Positions 15,318-23,102 of a stretch of DNA of 44,048 bases are shown in pieces. The first letter of the stretch is position 1. Each line of letters starts with the position of its first letter. The position numbers were made by a program, and so were the translations under genes. The DNA is taken from positions 1-44,048 of the forward strand of contig DATIZL010000171.1 in the NCBI GenBank assembly GCA_035517115.1. The letters are read 5' to 3'. The notes under the pieces are model-generated. The model made no database searches, was not told the origin of the DNA, and was given only the letters and a program-made list of their open reading frames with translations. Source of the stretch: Hyphomicrobium_A sp035517115. GTDB taxonomy: Bacteria; Pseudomonadota; Alphaproteobacteria; Rhizobiales; Hyphomicrobiaceae.

Positions 15318-16040
15318 ATGCCGGGCATTCTCGAAGGCAAGGTCGCCATCGTCACGGGGGTCAGTCACGCGGGCCAGGTCGGTGAGGCGGTCGCCAGGGA
15401 CTTGGCCGCCAAGGGAGCGGCGCTGACCATCTGCGCGCGCAAGCCCGCCGACGCGGAGGCGCGCGCCACGGAGCTGCGCGAAGGCGGGGCGCGCGTGCAC
15501 GCGGTGGCCGCCTCGCTCACCGAGGAGCCCGAGGCCCTGCGGCTCATCGACGAGACGCTGCGTGCCTACTCGCGCCTGGACATCCTCGTCAATCTCGCAG
15601 GCGGGCTCACGCTCTATAAGCCTGCCATTGAGTTCAGCCTCGAGGACTGGACAAGGGAGCTCAACAACAACCTGCTGACCGCGTTCCTCGTCACGCGCGC
15701 GGCCTTCCCGCATATGGCGAAAGCCGGCTCTGGCTCCATCGTCAACTTCGCGCGCGCCGGAGGCCCGCAGGCCAACATGGTCGCCTACAATTGCGCCAAG
15801 GCCGGCGTGGAGGCGTTGACGCGCACGTTCGCGCTCGAGGGGCGCGATGCCGGCATCCGCGTCAACGCGATTGCGCCGGGGCTTGTCGACACGCAATCGA
15901 ATGTCGCTGCCATGAAGCCCAAGGACATGAAACGCTGGGCCAAGCGGGACGATATCGCCGAGGCCGTCGTGTTCCTCGCCTCCCCCGAATCCCAGGGCAT
16001 CACGGGACAATTGATCGCGGTAACGGGCTGGGGCATCTGA
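15318..16040 (+). CDS. Short-chain dehydrogenase lacking the usual catalytic Ser
   Basis: A 240-residue Rossmann-fold protein of the SDR family. The nucleotide site is TGVSHAGQVG (13-22), NLAGG is the usual NAG-like motif, and Tyr157/Lys161 form YNCAK. The position where SDRs carry the catalytic Ser, about 12-13 residues before Tyr, reads NFARAGG, with no Ser. Activity may be weak, altered or absent. A GTG start 9 bases upstream is also possible. The Rieske-FAD gene follows 23 bp downstream on the same strand, so the two probably form an operon. Substrate unknown. Confidence 0.85.
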   Translation: MPGILEGKVAIVTGVSHAGQVGEAVARDLAAKGAALTICARKPADAEARATELREGGARVHAVAASLTEEPEALRLIDETLRAYSRLDILVNLAGGLTLYKPAIEFSLEDWTRELNNNLLTAFLVTRAAFPHMAKAGSGSIVNFARAGGPQANMVAYNCAKAGVEALTRTFALEGRDAGIRVNAIAPGLVDTQSNVAAMKPKDMKRWAKRDDIAEAVVFLASPESQGITGQLIAVTGWGI

Positions 16041-16063
16041 CGGCGGCGGAGCGGAGGCTAGCG

Positions 16064-17599
16064 ATGACGGCGGAGGGCGCCCAGCTCAGCGGGCCGGATT
16101 TCACGCAAGGGATCGAAACCTCGCGCCTCGCCGACGGCGCCATGCTGCTCGGCTATGCCAACGGCGAAGCCGTGCTGCTCGCCCGCCGCGGCGCCGAGGT
16201 CTTCGCCATCGGCGCTGTCTGCACGCACTACAACGGTCCCCTCGCCGAGGGTCTGCTCGTCGACGACACTGTGCGCTGCCCATGGCACCACGCCTGTTTC
16301 AGCCTACGCACGGGCGAAGCGCTGCGTGCCCCGGCCCTGAACCCGGTCGCGTGCTGGAAGGTCGAGCAAGCCGGGGGCAAGATCTTCGTGCGCGAGAAGG
16401 CGAAACGGGCTGCGCCGGAGCAGCGGCCGCCGACCGGCTCGGCCCCGCGCTCCATCGTCATCGTCGGCGGCGGAGCCGCCGGCAATGCCGCGGCCGAGAC
16501 GCTGAGACGCGAGGGCTACGCTGGCTCAATCACGATGCTCAGTGCCGACGACGCAGCACCTTACGACCGCCCGAACCTGTCGAAGGACTACCTCGCGGGC
16601 AAGGCGCCTGAGGACTGGATCCCGCTGCGTCCGGCGGACTTCTACAAGAAGAAGGAGATCGGCGTCCGGCTCGATGCGCGCGTTGCCTCCATCGATCCTC
16701 CCGGACGCGCGGTCGCGCTGTCGGACGGCAGCCGCGTCCCCTTCGACGCCCTGCTGCTGGCGACGGGTGCCCGGGTCGTCCGCCTCGACACACCCGGTGC
16801 CGACCTGCCGCACGTGCACTACTTGCGCTCGCTCGACGACAGCAATGCGCTCATCACCGCCGCCGAGAACGCGCAGCACGTCGTCGTGATCGGGGCGAGC
16901 TTCATCGGTCTCGAGACCGCCGCCGCTCTGCGCGAGCGCGGTCTTAAAGTGCACGTAGTCGGCCCGCAGGCGCGGCCGCTGGAGCGCGTGTTGGGCCCTG
17001 CGCTCGGCGACATGATCAAGGCCATCCACGAGCAGCATGGCGTCGTCTTTCACTTCAATACCACCGCCACGGCGATCGATGGCGCGGCGGTAACGCTGAA
17101 ATCGGGGGAGCGCATCGCGGCAGATCTCGTCGTCGCCGGCATCGGCGTGCGGCCCGAGACGGGGCTCGCCGAGCGAGCGGGCCTCGAGGTAGACAATGGC
17201 GTGCTCGTGGATGCATGCCTGGAGACGAGCGCGCGCGGTATCTTCGCCGCGGGCGACATCGCGCGCTGGCCCGATCCGCATACGGGAAAACGCATCCGTG
17301 TCGAGCACTGGGTCGTGGCCGAGCGGCAGGGGCAGACGGCCGCGCGCAACATGCTGGGGCGGCGCGAGGCCTTCGATGCGGTGCCGTTTTTCTGGAGCCA
17401 GCACTATGATGTGCAGGTGAACTACGTCGGCCACGCCGAGGGCTGGGACCGCATCGCCGTCGAGGGGAGCGCCGCCGAGCGCAATTGCACCGTGAGCTAT
17501 TTCGAGGCTGGGCGCAAGGTGGCGGTGGCTACGGTCGGGCGCGATATCGACAGCCTACAGGCCGAGGTGGAGCTGGAGCGTTCCCGCGCTAGCGCGTAG
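16064..17599 (+). CDS. Rieske-FAD pyridine nucleotide reductase (AIFM3-like fusion)
   Basis: A 511-residue soluble redox protein. Residues 1-115 form a Rieske [2Fe-2S] domain with CTHYNGPL (Cys53, His55) and CPWHHACF (Cys72, His75). Residues about 128-500 form an FAD/NAD(P)H reductase of the rubredoxin/ferredoxin reductase type: FAD site IVIVGGGAAGNAA (131-143), NAD(P) site VVVIGASFIGLE, and GIFAAGDIARWPDP near the end. The arrangement matches AIF-like proteins such as AIFM3 and reductases of some oxygenases. It probably passes electrons from NAD(P)H to an unknown acceptor. GGAGG lies before the chosen ATG. It appears to be in an operon with the preceding SDR gene. Confidence 0.93.
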   Translation: MTAEGAQLSGPDFTQGIETSRLADGAMLLGYANGEAVLLARRGAEVFAIGAVCTHYNGPLAEGLLVDDTVRCPWHHACFSLRTGEALRAPALNPVACWKVEQAGGKIFVREKAKRAAPEQRPPTGSAPRSIVIVGGGAAGNAAAETLRREGYAGSITMLSADDAAPYDRPNLSKDYLAGKAPEDWIPLRPADFYKKKEIGVRLDARVASIDPPGRAVALSDGSRVPFDALLLATGARVVRLDTPGADLPHVHYLRSLDDSNALITAAENAQHVVVIGASFIGLETAAALRERGLKVHVVGPQARPLERVLGPALGDMIKAIHEQHGVVFHFNTTATAIDGAAVTLKSGERIAADLVVAGIGVRPETGLAERAGLEVDNGVLVDACLETSARGIFAAGDIARWPDPHTGKRIRVEHWVVAERQGQTAARNMLGRREAFDAVPFFWSQHYDVQVNYVGHAEGWDRIAVEGSAAERNCTVSYFEAGRKVAVATVGRDIDSLQAEVELERSRASA

Positions 17600-17629
17600 G
17601 GCAGACGTGCCGACCGGTCCGCGGCACCC

Positions 17630-17851
17630 TCAGATCTTGGCGAAGCGTCCGGCCGGCTCACAGGTGATGCGCCGGATGTACTGGTTGGGATGCGCGGCAG
17701 CCCACTTGGCGCCCTCGACCTGCGACGCCATGAGGCACCCGACCATCGTCGTTCCCTCGTTGAGAGGCAGAGGCGGCAGCTCGTGGCACGAGGCGCCCTC
17801 GACGATCGAGCAAACGCTGAACACCAATTGAAGCATCGGCAATTGGACCAT
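17630..17851 (-). CDS. Small conserved-looking hypothetical protein
   Basis: A 73-residue protein with three Cys in VFSVCSIVEG, SCHELPPLPL and GCLMASQ, and a basic C-terminal part (HPNQYIRRITCEPAG). The ATG at 17851 has AGGAG 8 bases upstream, better than longer in-frame starts. No function recognised. It converges with the Rieske-FAD gene, 30 bp apart. Confidence 0.7.
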   Translation of the reverse strand: MVQLPMLQLVFSVCSIVEGASCHELPPLPLNEGTTMVGCLMASQVEGAKWAAAHPNQYIRRITCEPAGRFAKI

Positions 17852-18097
17852 GGCCGCTCTCCTGGCGGTTGGCCGGCAAGCGCGGTTCTTTCTCTCAACT
17901 TGCGAAATTCGCAACGCTGCAAACGCGCGCCAAGTTCCCGTCAAGACAATCCGCGGCATTCAAGTTGCGTAAACGCCAGAGCCAATTCGGCGCAGGAACC
18001 GAACACCCGCGCGTGCGTATCTGCCGCACGCAGGCCCAATCTATCGGGCGCCCCGTAAAGAAAGCCGCCGAACAAAAGCGAGAATTGGAGGCAGCCA

Positions 18098-18292
18098 ATG
18101 GCGATCGCCGCTTATCAGCAAACCCCGAGAAGCTACGTCGACCCGCACAACGAGTTTCCGCCTCCCGGAGAGGCGGAGCTCGCCGCGCACCTGCGCACCT
18201 ACCGCTCCTTCGTGCGCGGCGCCCTACTCTTTGCCGCGCACGTGGCGGTGATCCTGGCGCTGCTGGCGTATTTCCTCACCGGTTCAGGCTGA
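18098..18292 (+). CDS. aa3-type cytochrome c oxidase subunit IV (alphaproteobacterial)
   Basis: A 64-residue protein with a soluble N-terminal part, HLRTYRSFVRGALLF, and one membrane helix (about 41-60, AAHVAVILALLAYFLTG). This is the pattern of the small subunit IV of alphaproteobacterial aa3 oxidases (PF07835 type), which packs against the core subunits. GGAGG lies before the ATG. It is not beside other oxidase genes here; subunit I lies 5 kb to the right on the other strand. It converges with the beta-barrel protein gene with only 6 bases between the stops. Confidence 0.85.
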   Translation: MAIAAYQQTPRSYVDPHNEFPPPGEAELAAHLRTYRSFVRGALLFAAHVAVILALLAYFLTGSG

Positions 18293-18298
18293 GGCGTA

Positions 18299-19048
18299 CT
18301 ATTTGAAGCCGTTCCAGTAGCCGAACTGATAGTTGATGCCGACGCGCACGAGGCTGCCGTCGGTATCGAGATTCCACGTATAGGCGTTGTGGTTCACCAC
18401 GCCGGACACGTTGACCGAGCCGAAGTCGAAGAAAAGGTACTCGACCTTCACGGTCCACTGCCCGCTCAACACCGTCTCGAAGCCGCCGCCCGCGGTCCAG
18501 CCGTTACGGAAGGATTCGTTCTGTGCGTTGAACGACAGCGAGCACGGCGGGAACGTGCACGCGTTCACCACCGATACGGTCGTGTCGGCACCGATGTAGC
18601 CCGCGGTTCCGTAGAGGAGCCACTGGTTGAACAGCACCCCCAACCTGCCGCGCAGCGTCAGGTAGAAGCCCATGTCCGTGCTGGTGGAGGTGTCGTAGAT
18701 GAAGGGGATGTAGCCTTGCGTTGCGCTGCCCGCGAGCCCGAGCTCGCCGAGATCGCCTTCGAGGCCATAGAGAACGGGCCCCACTTGCCAGTTGTAGCCG
18801 AGCTGAACTCCGCCGGTGAAGCCGCTCGGTGCCGCGCTCCAGTAGTCTCCGGCCTGGGTAAATCCGTTGACGTCCGTGGCGGTCGTGCTGCCCCAGGCGC
18901 CGCCGAGGTTGGCCCCGAGATAGAAGCCGCCCCAGCTGTGCACGGGGACGACTTCGGTGGTGGGATACGGATCAGCTGCGCTGTGCTGCGGGCCGATCGC
19001 ACTGAAGAACGCCACACACAGCACAAGCACCAACTGAATACGACGCAT
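18299..19048 (-). CDS. Outer-membrane beta-barrel protein (Omp25/Omp31-like)
   Basis: A 249-residue exported protein. After a signal peptide (MRRIQLVLVLCVAFFSAIG...) comes WGGFYLGANLGGAWG, the usual first strand of the Omp25/Omp31/OmpA-like 8-stranded barrels of rhizobia and brucellae. Alternating strands with aromatic girdles follow (GGVQLGYNWQVGP, YLTLRGRLGVLF, WTVKVEYLFFDFG). It ends in VRVGINYQFGYWNGFK, close to the usual C-terminal aromatic signature. The inner ATG at 19048 is chosen because GTGAGG lies just upstream; a longer start at 19084 is in frame. Probably structural or a minor pore. Confidence 0.88.
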   Translation of the reverse strand: MRRIQLVLVLCVAFFSAIGPQHSAADPYPTTEVVPVHSWGGFYLGANLGGAWGSTTATDVNGFTQAGDYWSAAPSGFTGGVQLGYNWQVGPVLYGLEGDLGELGLAGSATQGYIPFIYDTSTSTDMGFYLTLRGRLGVLFNQWLLYGTAGYIGADTTVSVVNACTFPPCSLSFNAQNESFRNGWTAGGGFETVLSGQWTVKVEYLFFDFGSVNVSGVVNHNAYTWNLDTDGSLVRVGINYQFGYWNGFK

Positions 19049-19252
19049 GACCTCACCCCTCTTATTCATTACGGACTGCGCCACTGAAACGGATGCTTTG
19101 CCTACGCCAAAACGAGCGCGTGGTATCGCGACGAGCGAATCATGTCCCCGATATCAACAAGACCCATGCCGATCCCGGCGAGCTGTGGTAGTGGCGGCAC
19201 AAGCGGGCGATAAGGGCCTCAATTCGTTCGCGCATCCTCACGGGAGCAAGCC

Positions 19253-20404
19253 ATGACCGCCTTTCGGCACACGCTGAAGTCCGTCGATGACCTCGCCGAT
19301 GCCGGTCTCGTGTCACGGGCACGGGCCGCGCAAATTGCGCCCGTGGCGGACCGCTACGCGGTTGCGGTGAGCCCGGCTATGGCGGCGCTCATCGACGCGA
19401 GCGATCCCGCCGACCCCATCGCGCGCCAGTTCCTCCCAGATCCGCGCGAGCTAATCCGCCGTGACGAGGAGCGCGACGACCCGATCGGTGATCACTTGAA
19501 GAGCCCGGTTGCCGGCATCGTCCACCGCTACCCTGATCGCGTGCTCCTCAAGGTCGTGTCGGCGTGTCCCGTCTACTGCCGCTTCTGTTTCCGCCGCGAG
19601 ATGGTCGGCCCGGGCAAGAGCCCGGCGCTATCGGAAGCCGAGCTGGGCGCCGCGCTCGACTACATCCGCGCGCATCCTGAGGTATGGGAGGTGATCCTCA
19701 CGGGCGGCGATCCGCTCATTCTGTCGCCGCGCCGGATTGCCGAGCTGACCGCAGCGCTCGGCAAGATTGCGCACGTCAAGGTGCTGCGCTGGCACACGCG
19801 CGTTCCGGCGGTGGCACCCGAGCGCGTCACGCCGGACCTCGTCGCGGCTCTCGGTTCGCGCAACCAGGCTGTGTTCGTGGCCCTGCACGCCAATCACCCG
19901 CGTGAGATGACGGTGGCGGCACGCGGCGCCTGTGCTCGCCTCATCGAGGCCGGCATCGCCATGGTGAGCCAGACCGTACTCTTGCGCGGCGTCAACGATG
20001 ACGCCGCCACGCTCGAGGCGCTGATGCGCGCCTTCGTCGAGGCCCGCGTCAAGCCCTACTACCTGCACCACGGCGATCTCGCGCCCGGCACCGCGCACCT
20101 GCGCACGACCATTGCCGAGGGCCAGGCATTGATGCGTGCGCTGCGGCAGCGGCTGTCGGGGCTGGCGCTGCCGACCTACGTGCTCGACATCCCGGGCGCG
20201 CATGGCAAGGTGCCGATCGGGCCGCAGTATCTTGCGAAAGTGAGCGCTGGCTACCGCATCGAGGATCCGCGCGGCGAGGCGCGCGCGTACGAGGATTGTT
20301 GCGCCGGCCTGCGCCGCTCCGTGGTGACCACAGGGCTAGAGCAGCGCCAGCAGCACGAGGGCGATGCCGGCCGTGGCGACGTTCCATACGAGCGAACGGA
20401 TTAA
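19253..20404 (+). CDS. epmB: EpmB-like lysine 2,3-aminomutase (radical SAM)
   Basis: A radical SAM, PLP-dependent enzyme expected to turn L-lysine into beta-lysine, the donor used by EpmA to modify EF-P. The cluster motif CPVYCRFC gives Cys105, Cys109 and Cys112. LTGGDPLILSP is the family substrate block, and the PLP lysine is probably Lys319 in GAHGKVPIG. The length of 383 is longer than E. coli EpmB; about 40 extra residues at the C-terminus overlap the convergent MAPEG gene by 69 bp and may be disordered. GGGAGC precedes the ATG. A free-standing lysine 2,3-aminomutase for catabolism is the alternative, but efp with Lys34 and epmA in the same window favour EpmB. Confidence 0.88.
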   Translation: MTAFRHTLKSVDDLADAGLVSRARAAQIAPVADRYAVAVSPAMAALIDASDPADPIARQFLPDPRELIRRDEERDDPIGDHLKSPVAGIVHRYPDRVLLKVVSACPVYCRFCFRREMVGPGKSPALSEAELGAALDYIRAHPEVWEVILTGGDPLILSPRRIAELTAALGKIAHVKVLRWHTRVPAVAPERVTPDLVAALGSRNQAVFVALHANHPREMTVAARGACARLIEAGIAMVSQTVLLRGVNDDAATLEALMRAFVEARVKPYYLHHGDLAPGTAHLRTTIAEGQALMRALRQRLSGLALPTYVLDIPGAHGKVPIGPQYLAKVSAGYRIEDPRGEARAYEDCCAGLRRSVVTTGLEQRQQHEGDAGRGDVPYERTD

Positions 20405-20725
20405 AAAGACCCCGCCTGCGTAGAGCGCGAGATAGACGATGCGGCCGGGCAAGTAGAGCAGGACTCCCCATTCCGTCATCCAACTGTGGCGCCCCAAGAC
20501 ATGGGCGATCAGCACCGCCGCCGCAAACATCGGAAACGTCTCCAGGTAGTTCCGCAGCGCCCGCTCAAGCCGTCCCGCTACGCCTGCGAGCGGCGGCACG
20601 CTCTCGTCGCGCGCGGATGCCGTCCATCGGTATCCGCGCTGGAGGCTCGCCGCGTGAGACGCCAGCACGATTTGCACCAGCCCCAGAACGATGCTCAACA
20701 CGAGGATCCGCAGCTCCAAGGTCAT
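20336..20725 (-). CDS. MAPEG family membrane protein
   Basis: A 129-residue integral membrane protein with four helices. It has the MAPEG pattern: ELRILVLSIVLGLVQIVLA as helix 1, then RLERALRNYLETFPMFAAAVLIAHVLG as helix 2 with the conserved Arg/Asn/Glu, and YLPGRIVYLALYAGG as helix 3. MAPEG proteins include glutathione-linked microsomal enzymes and many bacterial members of unknown substrate. The ATG at 20725 has GGGAGG upstream; a longer start adds a non-conserved stretch. It is divergent from the molybdopterin oxidoreductase gene and its 3' end overlaps epmB. Confidence 0.88.
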   Translation of the reverse strand: MTLELRILVLSIVLGLVQIVLASHAASLQRGYRWTASARDESVPPLAGVAGRLERALRNYLETFPMFAAAVLIAHVLGRHSWMTEWGVLLYLPGRIVYLALYAGGVFLIRSLVWNVATAGIALVLLALL

Positions 20726-20859
20726 TTTGGCCTCCCCCCAAGTGGTTGCCGCCCTTTCCCGACGTGCTTGCACGCCAGTCTGACCTGGGTCAGACTGCCG
20801 CACCAGAGCAAACAAGCCCGCGCGTCGGCCGCGAAGGGCACAAGCCCAACGGGGGAAAC

Positions 20860-23007
20860 ATGAACGAGCAAAGCCCGCGCACCACCTTCTTCGGCGCCTG
20901 CCCGCACGACTGCCCCGACACCTGCGCGATGCTCTACGAGGTCGAGGATGGCAAGCTCGTCCACGTGCACGGCAACAAGGAGCATCCGATCACGCGCGGC
21001 ACCTTGTGCGTGAAGCTCAAGGACTTCCATGACCACCACCGCAATCCCGACCGGCTGATGTATCCCCTCCGCCGCGTCGGGCCGAAGGGCTCCGGCCCCA
21101 ACGGCGGCAATAGATTCGAGCGCATCACTTGGGACGAAGCGATCAGCGAGATCGGCCGGCGCTGGCGCGCGATCATCGCCGAGTACGGCGCACAAGCGAT
21201 CATGCCGCAAAGCTATCTCGGCAACATGGGGCTCGTGCAGGGCATCAACTCGGGCGACCCGTTCTTCAACAGGCTCGGTTCCACCGTCAACGAGAAGACT
21301 TACTGCACCTCGGGCTCCTCGACCGCCTGGCTGTTGACCTATGGCCCCACGGGCGGCGTCGATCCAGAGAGCTTCGTGCACTGCAAATACATCGTGATCT
21401 GGGCCTGCAATTCGATCTCGACCAACCTGCATCATTGGCCGTTCGTGCTCGAGGCGCAGAAGCGCGGCGCCAAGGTCGTGGTCATCGACGCCTACCGCTC
21501 GCGCACCGCCAAAGCCGGCAACTGGCACATCTGCCCCAAGCCCGGCACCGACGGCGCGCTCGCCATGGGCTTCATCAACTCGATGATCGAGCAAGGTCTC
21601 GTCGACCAGGACTACGTCAACAAGTATGTCGTAGGTTTCCCCGAGCTTAGAGAGCGGGCCAAGGAGTTCACGCCGTCGTATGTCGAGAAAGTCACCGGCG
21701 TGAAGGCGGACGACGTGCGCAAGTTCGCGCGCGAGTTCGCCACCAGCCAACCCTCTGCTATCCGCATCGGCGTCGCCATCGAGCGCTCGGCGGGCGGCGC
21801 GCAGGCCGCCCGCGCCATCTACGCGATTCCTGCCCTTGCGGGGTCGTGGCGCCACGTCGGCGGCGGCATGCTGCAGTTGCCGCTTTGGGACTTCCCGGTC
21901 GATTGGGTGAAGGCCGCGCGTCCCGATTGGATCAAGCCGGGCACGCGCGTGGTCAATAACCTGCGCCTCGGCCAGGCGCTCACCGGCGAGATGAAGCTCG
22001 ATCCGCCGATCAAGAGCCTGTTCGTGTTCTGCACCAATCCGGTGAGCCAATCGCCCGAGACCAACAAGATTGTGGAGGGTCTTAAGCGCGAGGACCTGTT
22101 CACCGTCGTCGCCGAGCACTTCATCACCGACACGGCGAAATATGCCGACATCATCCTGCCCTCTGCCATGGCCGGCGAAGCCGAGGACATGATGTGGTCG
22201 TGGGGACACTTCTATTTCACGTACAATCAGAAGGCGGTCGATCCCCCCGGCGAGTGCAAGCCGACGAGCGACTTGTGGCGTCTCTTGGCCAAGGAGATGG
22301 GCTTCGACGACCCCGTCTTCAAAATGACCGACAGCGAGCTATGCGCCGCCTACATCAATTGGGCCGATCCCAAGATGGGCGGCATCGACATGGAGTACTT
22401 CAAGCAGCACGGCTACTACAGGATCGACGTCGGTCCCGTCGATACGCGCGCGCCGCACGCCGCGGGCAAGTTCCCGACGCCCTCCGGCAAGGTCGAGCTG
22501 CTCTTGCATGACGCGAAGAACTTCGTCGCGCCGCCGTTCCGTGCCATGTACGAAGCCGAGCAGGATGGCTCGCCGATCGATCCGCTTCCCGGTTACGTGC
22601 CGGTGCGGGAATCGCCGGAGACAAATCCGGGCCTCGCCAAGAAGTATCCGCTCAACATCGTCTCCCCCAAGAGCCACGGGTTCTTGAACTCATGCTACGC
22701 GAACGAGCCGCACAAGATCCGCGGCCAGGGCGAGCAGTTCGTGATGATCTCCCCCACGGATGCCGCCAAGCGCAACATTAGAGAGGGCGATCCGGTGCGC
22801 GTGCAAAACGACCGCGGCGACTTTGAGGGCGTTGCGCGCGTGACCGACGACGTCAACCCCGGCATCGTCGTGGCGACGCTCGGCTACTGGCGCTCGCTCA
22901 ACCGCTCCGACGGATCGGTGAACTCCATCTCGTCAGACGCCTGGTCGGGCTTGGGCCGGGCGCCGACGTTCTCCGACAACCTCGTCGAGGTCACGCGCGT
23001 CAACTGA
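20860..23007 (+). CDS. Molybdopterin oxidoreductase with N-terminal [4Fe-4S] site
   Basis: A 715-residue enzyme of the DMSO-reductase superfamily, carrying bis-MGD molybdenum and one [4Fe-4S] cluster. CPHDCPDTC (Cys14, Cys18, Cys22) with Cys50 in GTLC binds the cluster. The central domains contain WDEAISEIGRRWRAI and FVFCTNPVSQSPETNK, and the C-terminal cap has VRVQNDRGDFEG. There is no twin-arginine signal peptide, so it should be cytoplasmic. No membrane anchor or ferredoxin subunit gene is adjacent, so the electron partner and substrate are unknown. GGGGGA lies before the ATG. Family names in use include BisC/thiosulfate-reductase-like; I cannot choose among them. Confidence 0.92.
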   Translation: MNEQSPRTTFFGACPHDCPDTCAMLYEVEDGKLVHVHGNKEHPITRGTLCVKLKDFHDHHRNPDRLMYPLRRVGPKGSGPNGGNRFERITWDEAISEIGRRWRAIIAEYGAQAIMPQSYLGNMGLVQGINSGDPFFNRLGSTVNEKTYCTSGSSTAWLLTYGPTGGVDPESFVHCKYIVIWACNSISTNLHHWPFVLEAQKRGAKVVVIDAYRSRTAKAGNWHICPKPGTDGALAMGFINSMIEQGLVDQDYVNKYVVGFPELRERAKEFTPSYVEKVTGVKADDVRKFAREFATSQPSAIRIGVAIERSAGGAQAARAIYAIPALAGSWRHVGGGMLQLPLWDFPVDWVKAARPDWIKPGTRVVNNLRLGQALTGEMKLDPPIKSLFVFCTNPVSQSPETNKIVEGLKREDLFTVVAEHFITDTAKYADIILPSAMAGEAEDMMWSWGHFYFTYNQKAVDPPGECKPTSDLWRLLAKEMGFDDPVFKMTDSELCAAYINWADPKMGGIDMEYFKQHGYYRIDVGPVDTRAPHAAGKFPTPSGKVELLLHDAKNFVAPPFRAMYEAEQDGSPIDPLPGYVPVRESPETNPGLAKKYPLNIVSPKSHGFLNSCYANEPHKIRGQGEQFVMISPTDAAKRNIREGDPVRVQNDRGDFEGVARVTDDVNPGIVVATLGYWRSLNRSDGSVNSISSDAWSGLGRAPTFSDNLVEVTRVN

Positions 23008-23102
23008 CGCTCAGCCTGACACTCGGCGCAGTTGCCGCCGCCCTTGCAGCTGCCGGAGTTCGAGGCTTTCGGCAGCTGCTCGACTTTTGTGGAGCAGCTC
23101 AT
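22884..23102 (-). CDS. Cys-rich small ORF overlapping the ctaD stop codon (ATGA)
   Basis: A 72-codon frame whose ATG overlaps the ctaD stop as ATGA, the classic arrangement for coupled translation. The first 33 residues lie between genes and include SCSTK and SCKGGGNCAECQAE, that is Cys at 3, 19, 25 and 28 with a CxxC. The rest (from about residue 33) is antisense to the end of the molybdopterin oxidoreductase gene and looks less protein-like. It could be a small metal- or redox-binding protein linked to oxidase biogenesis. I do not recognise a family, and a chance frame is possible. Confidence 0.4.
   Translation of the reverse strand: MSCSTKVEQLPKASNSGSCKGGGNCAECQAERQLTRVTSTRLSENVGARPKPDQASDEMEFTDPSERLSERQ

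Noticed and set aside
20722..22209. Minus-strand frame of 495 codons
   Set aside because: Antisense to the molybdopterin oxidoreductase, which has intact cluster and cofactor motifs; the antisense product has no motif.
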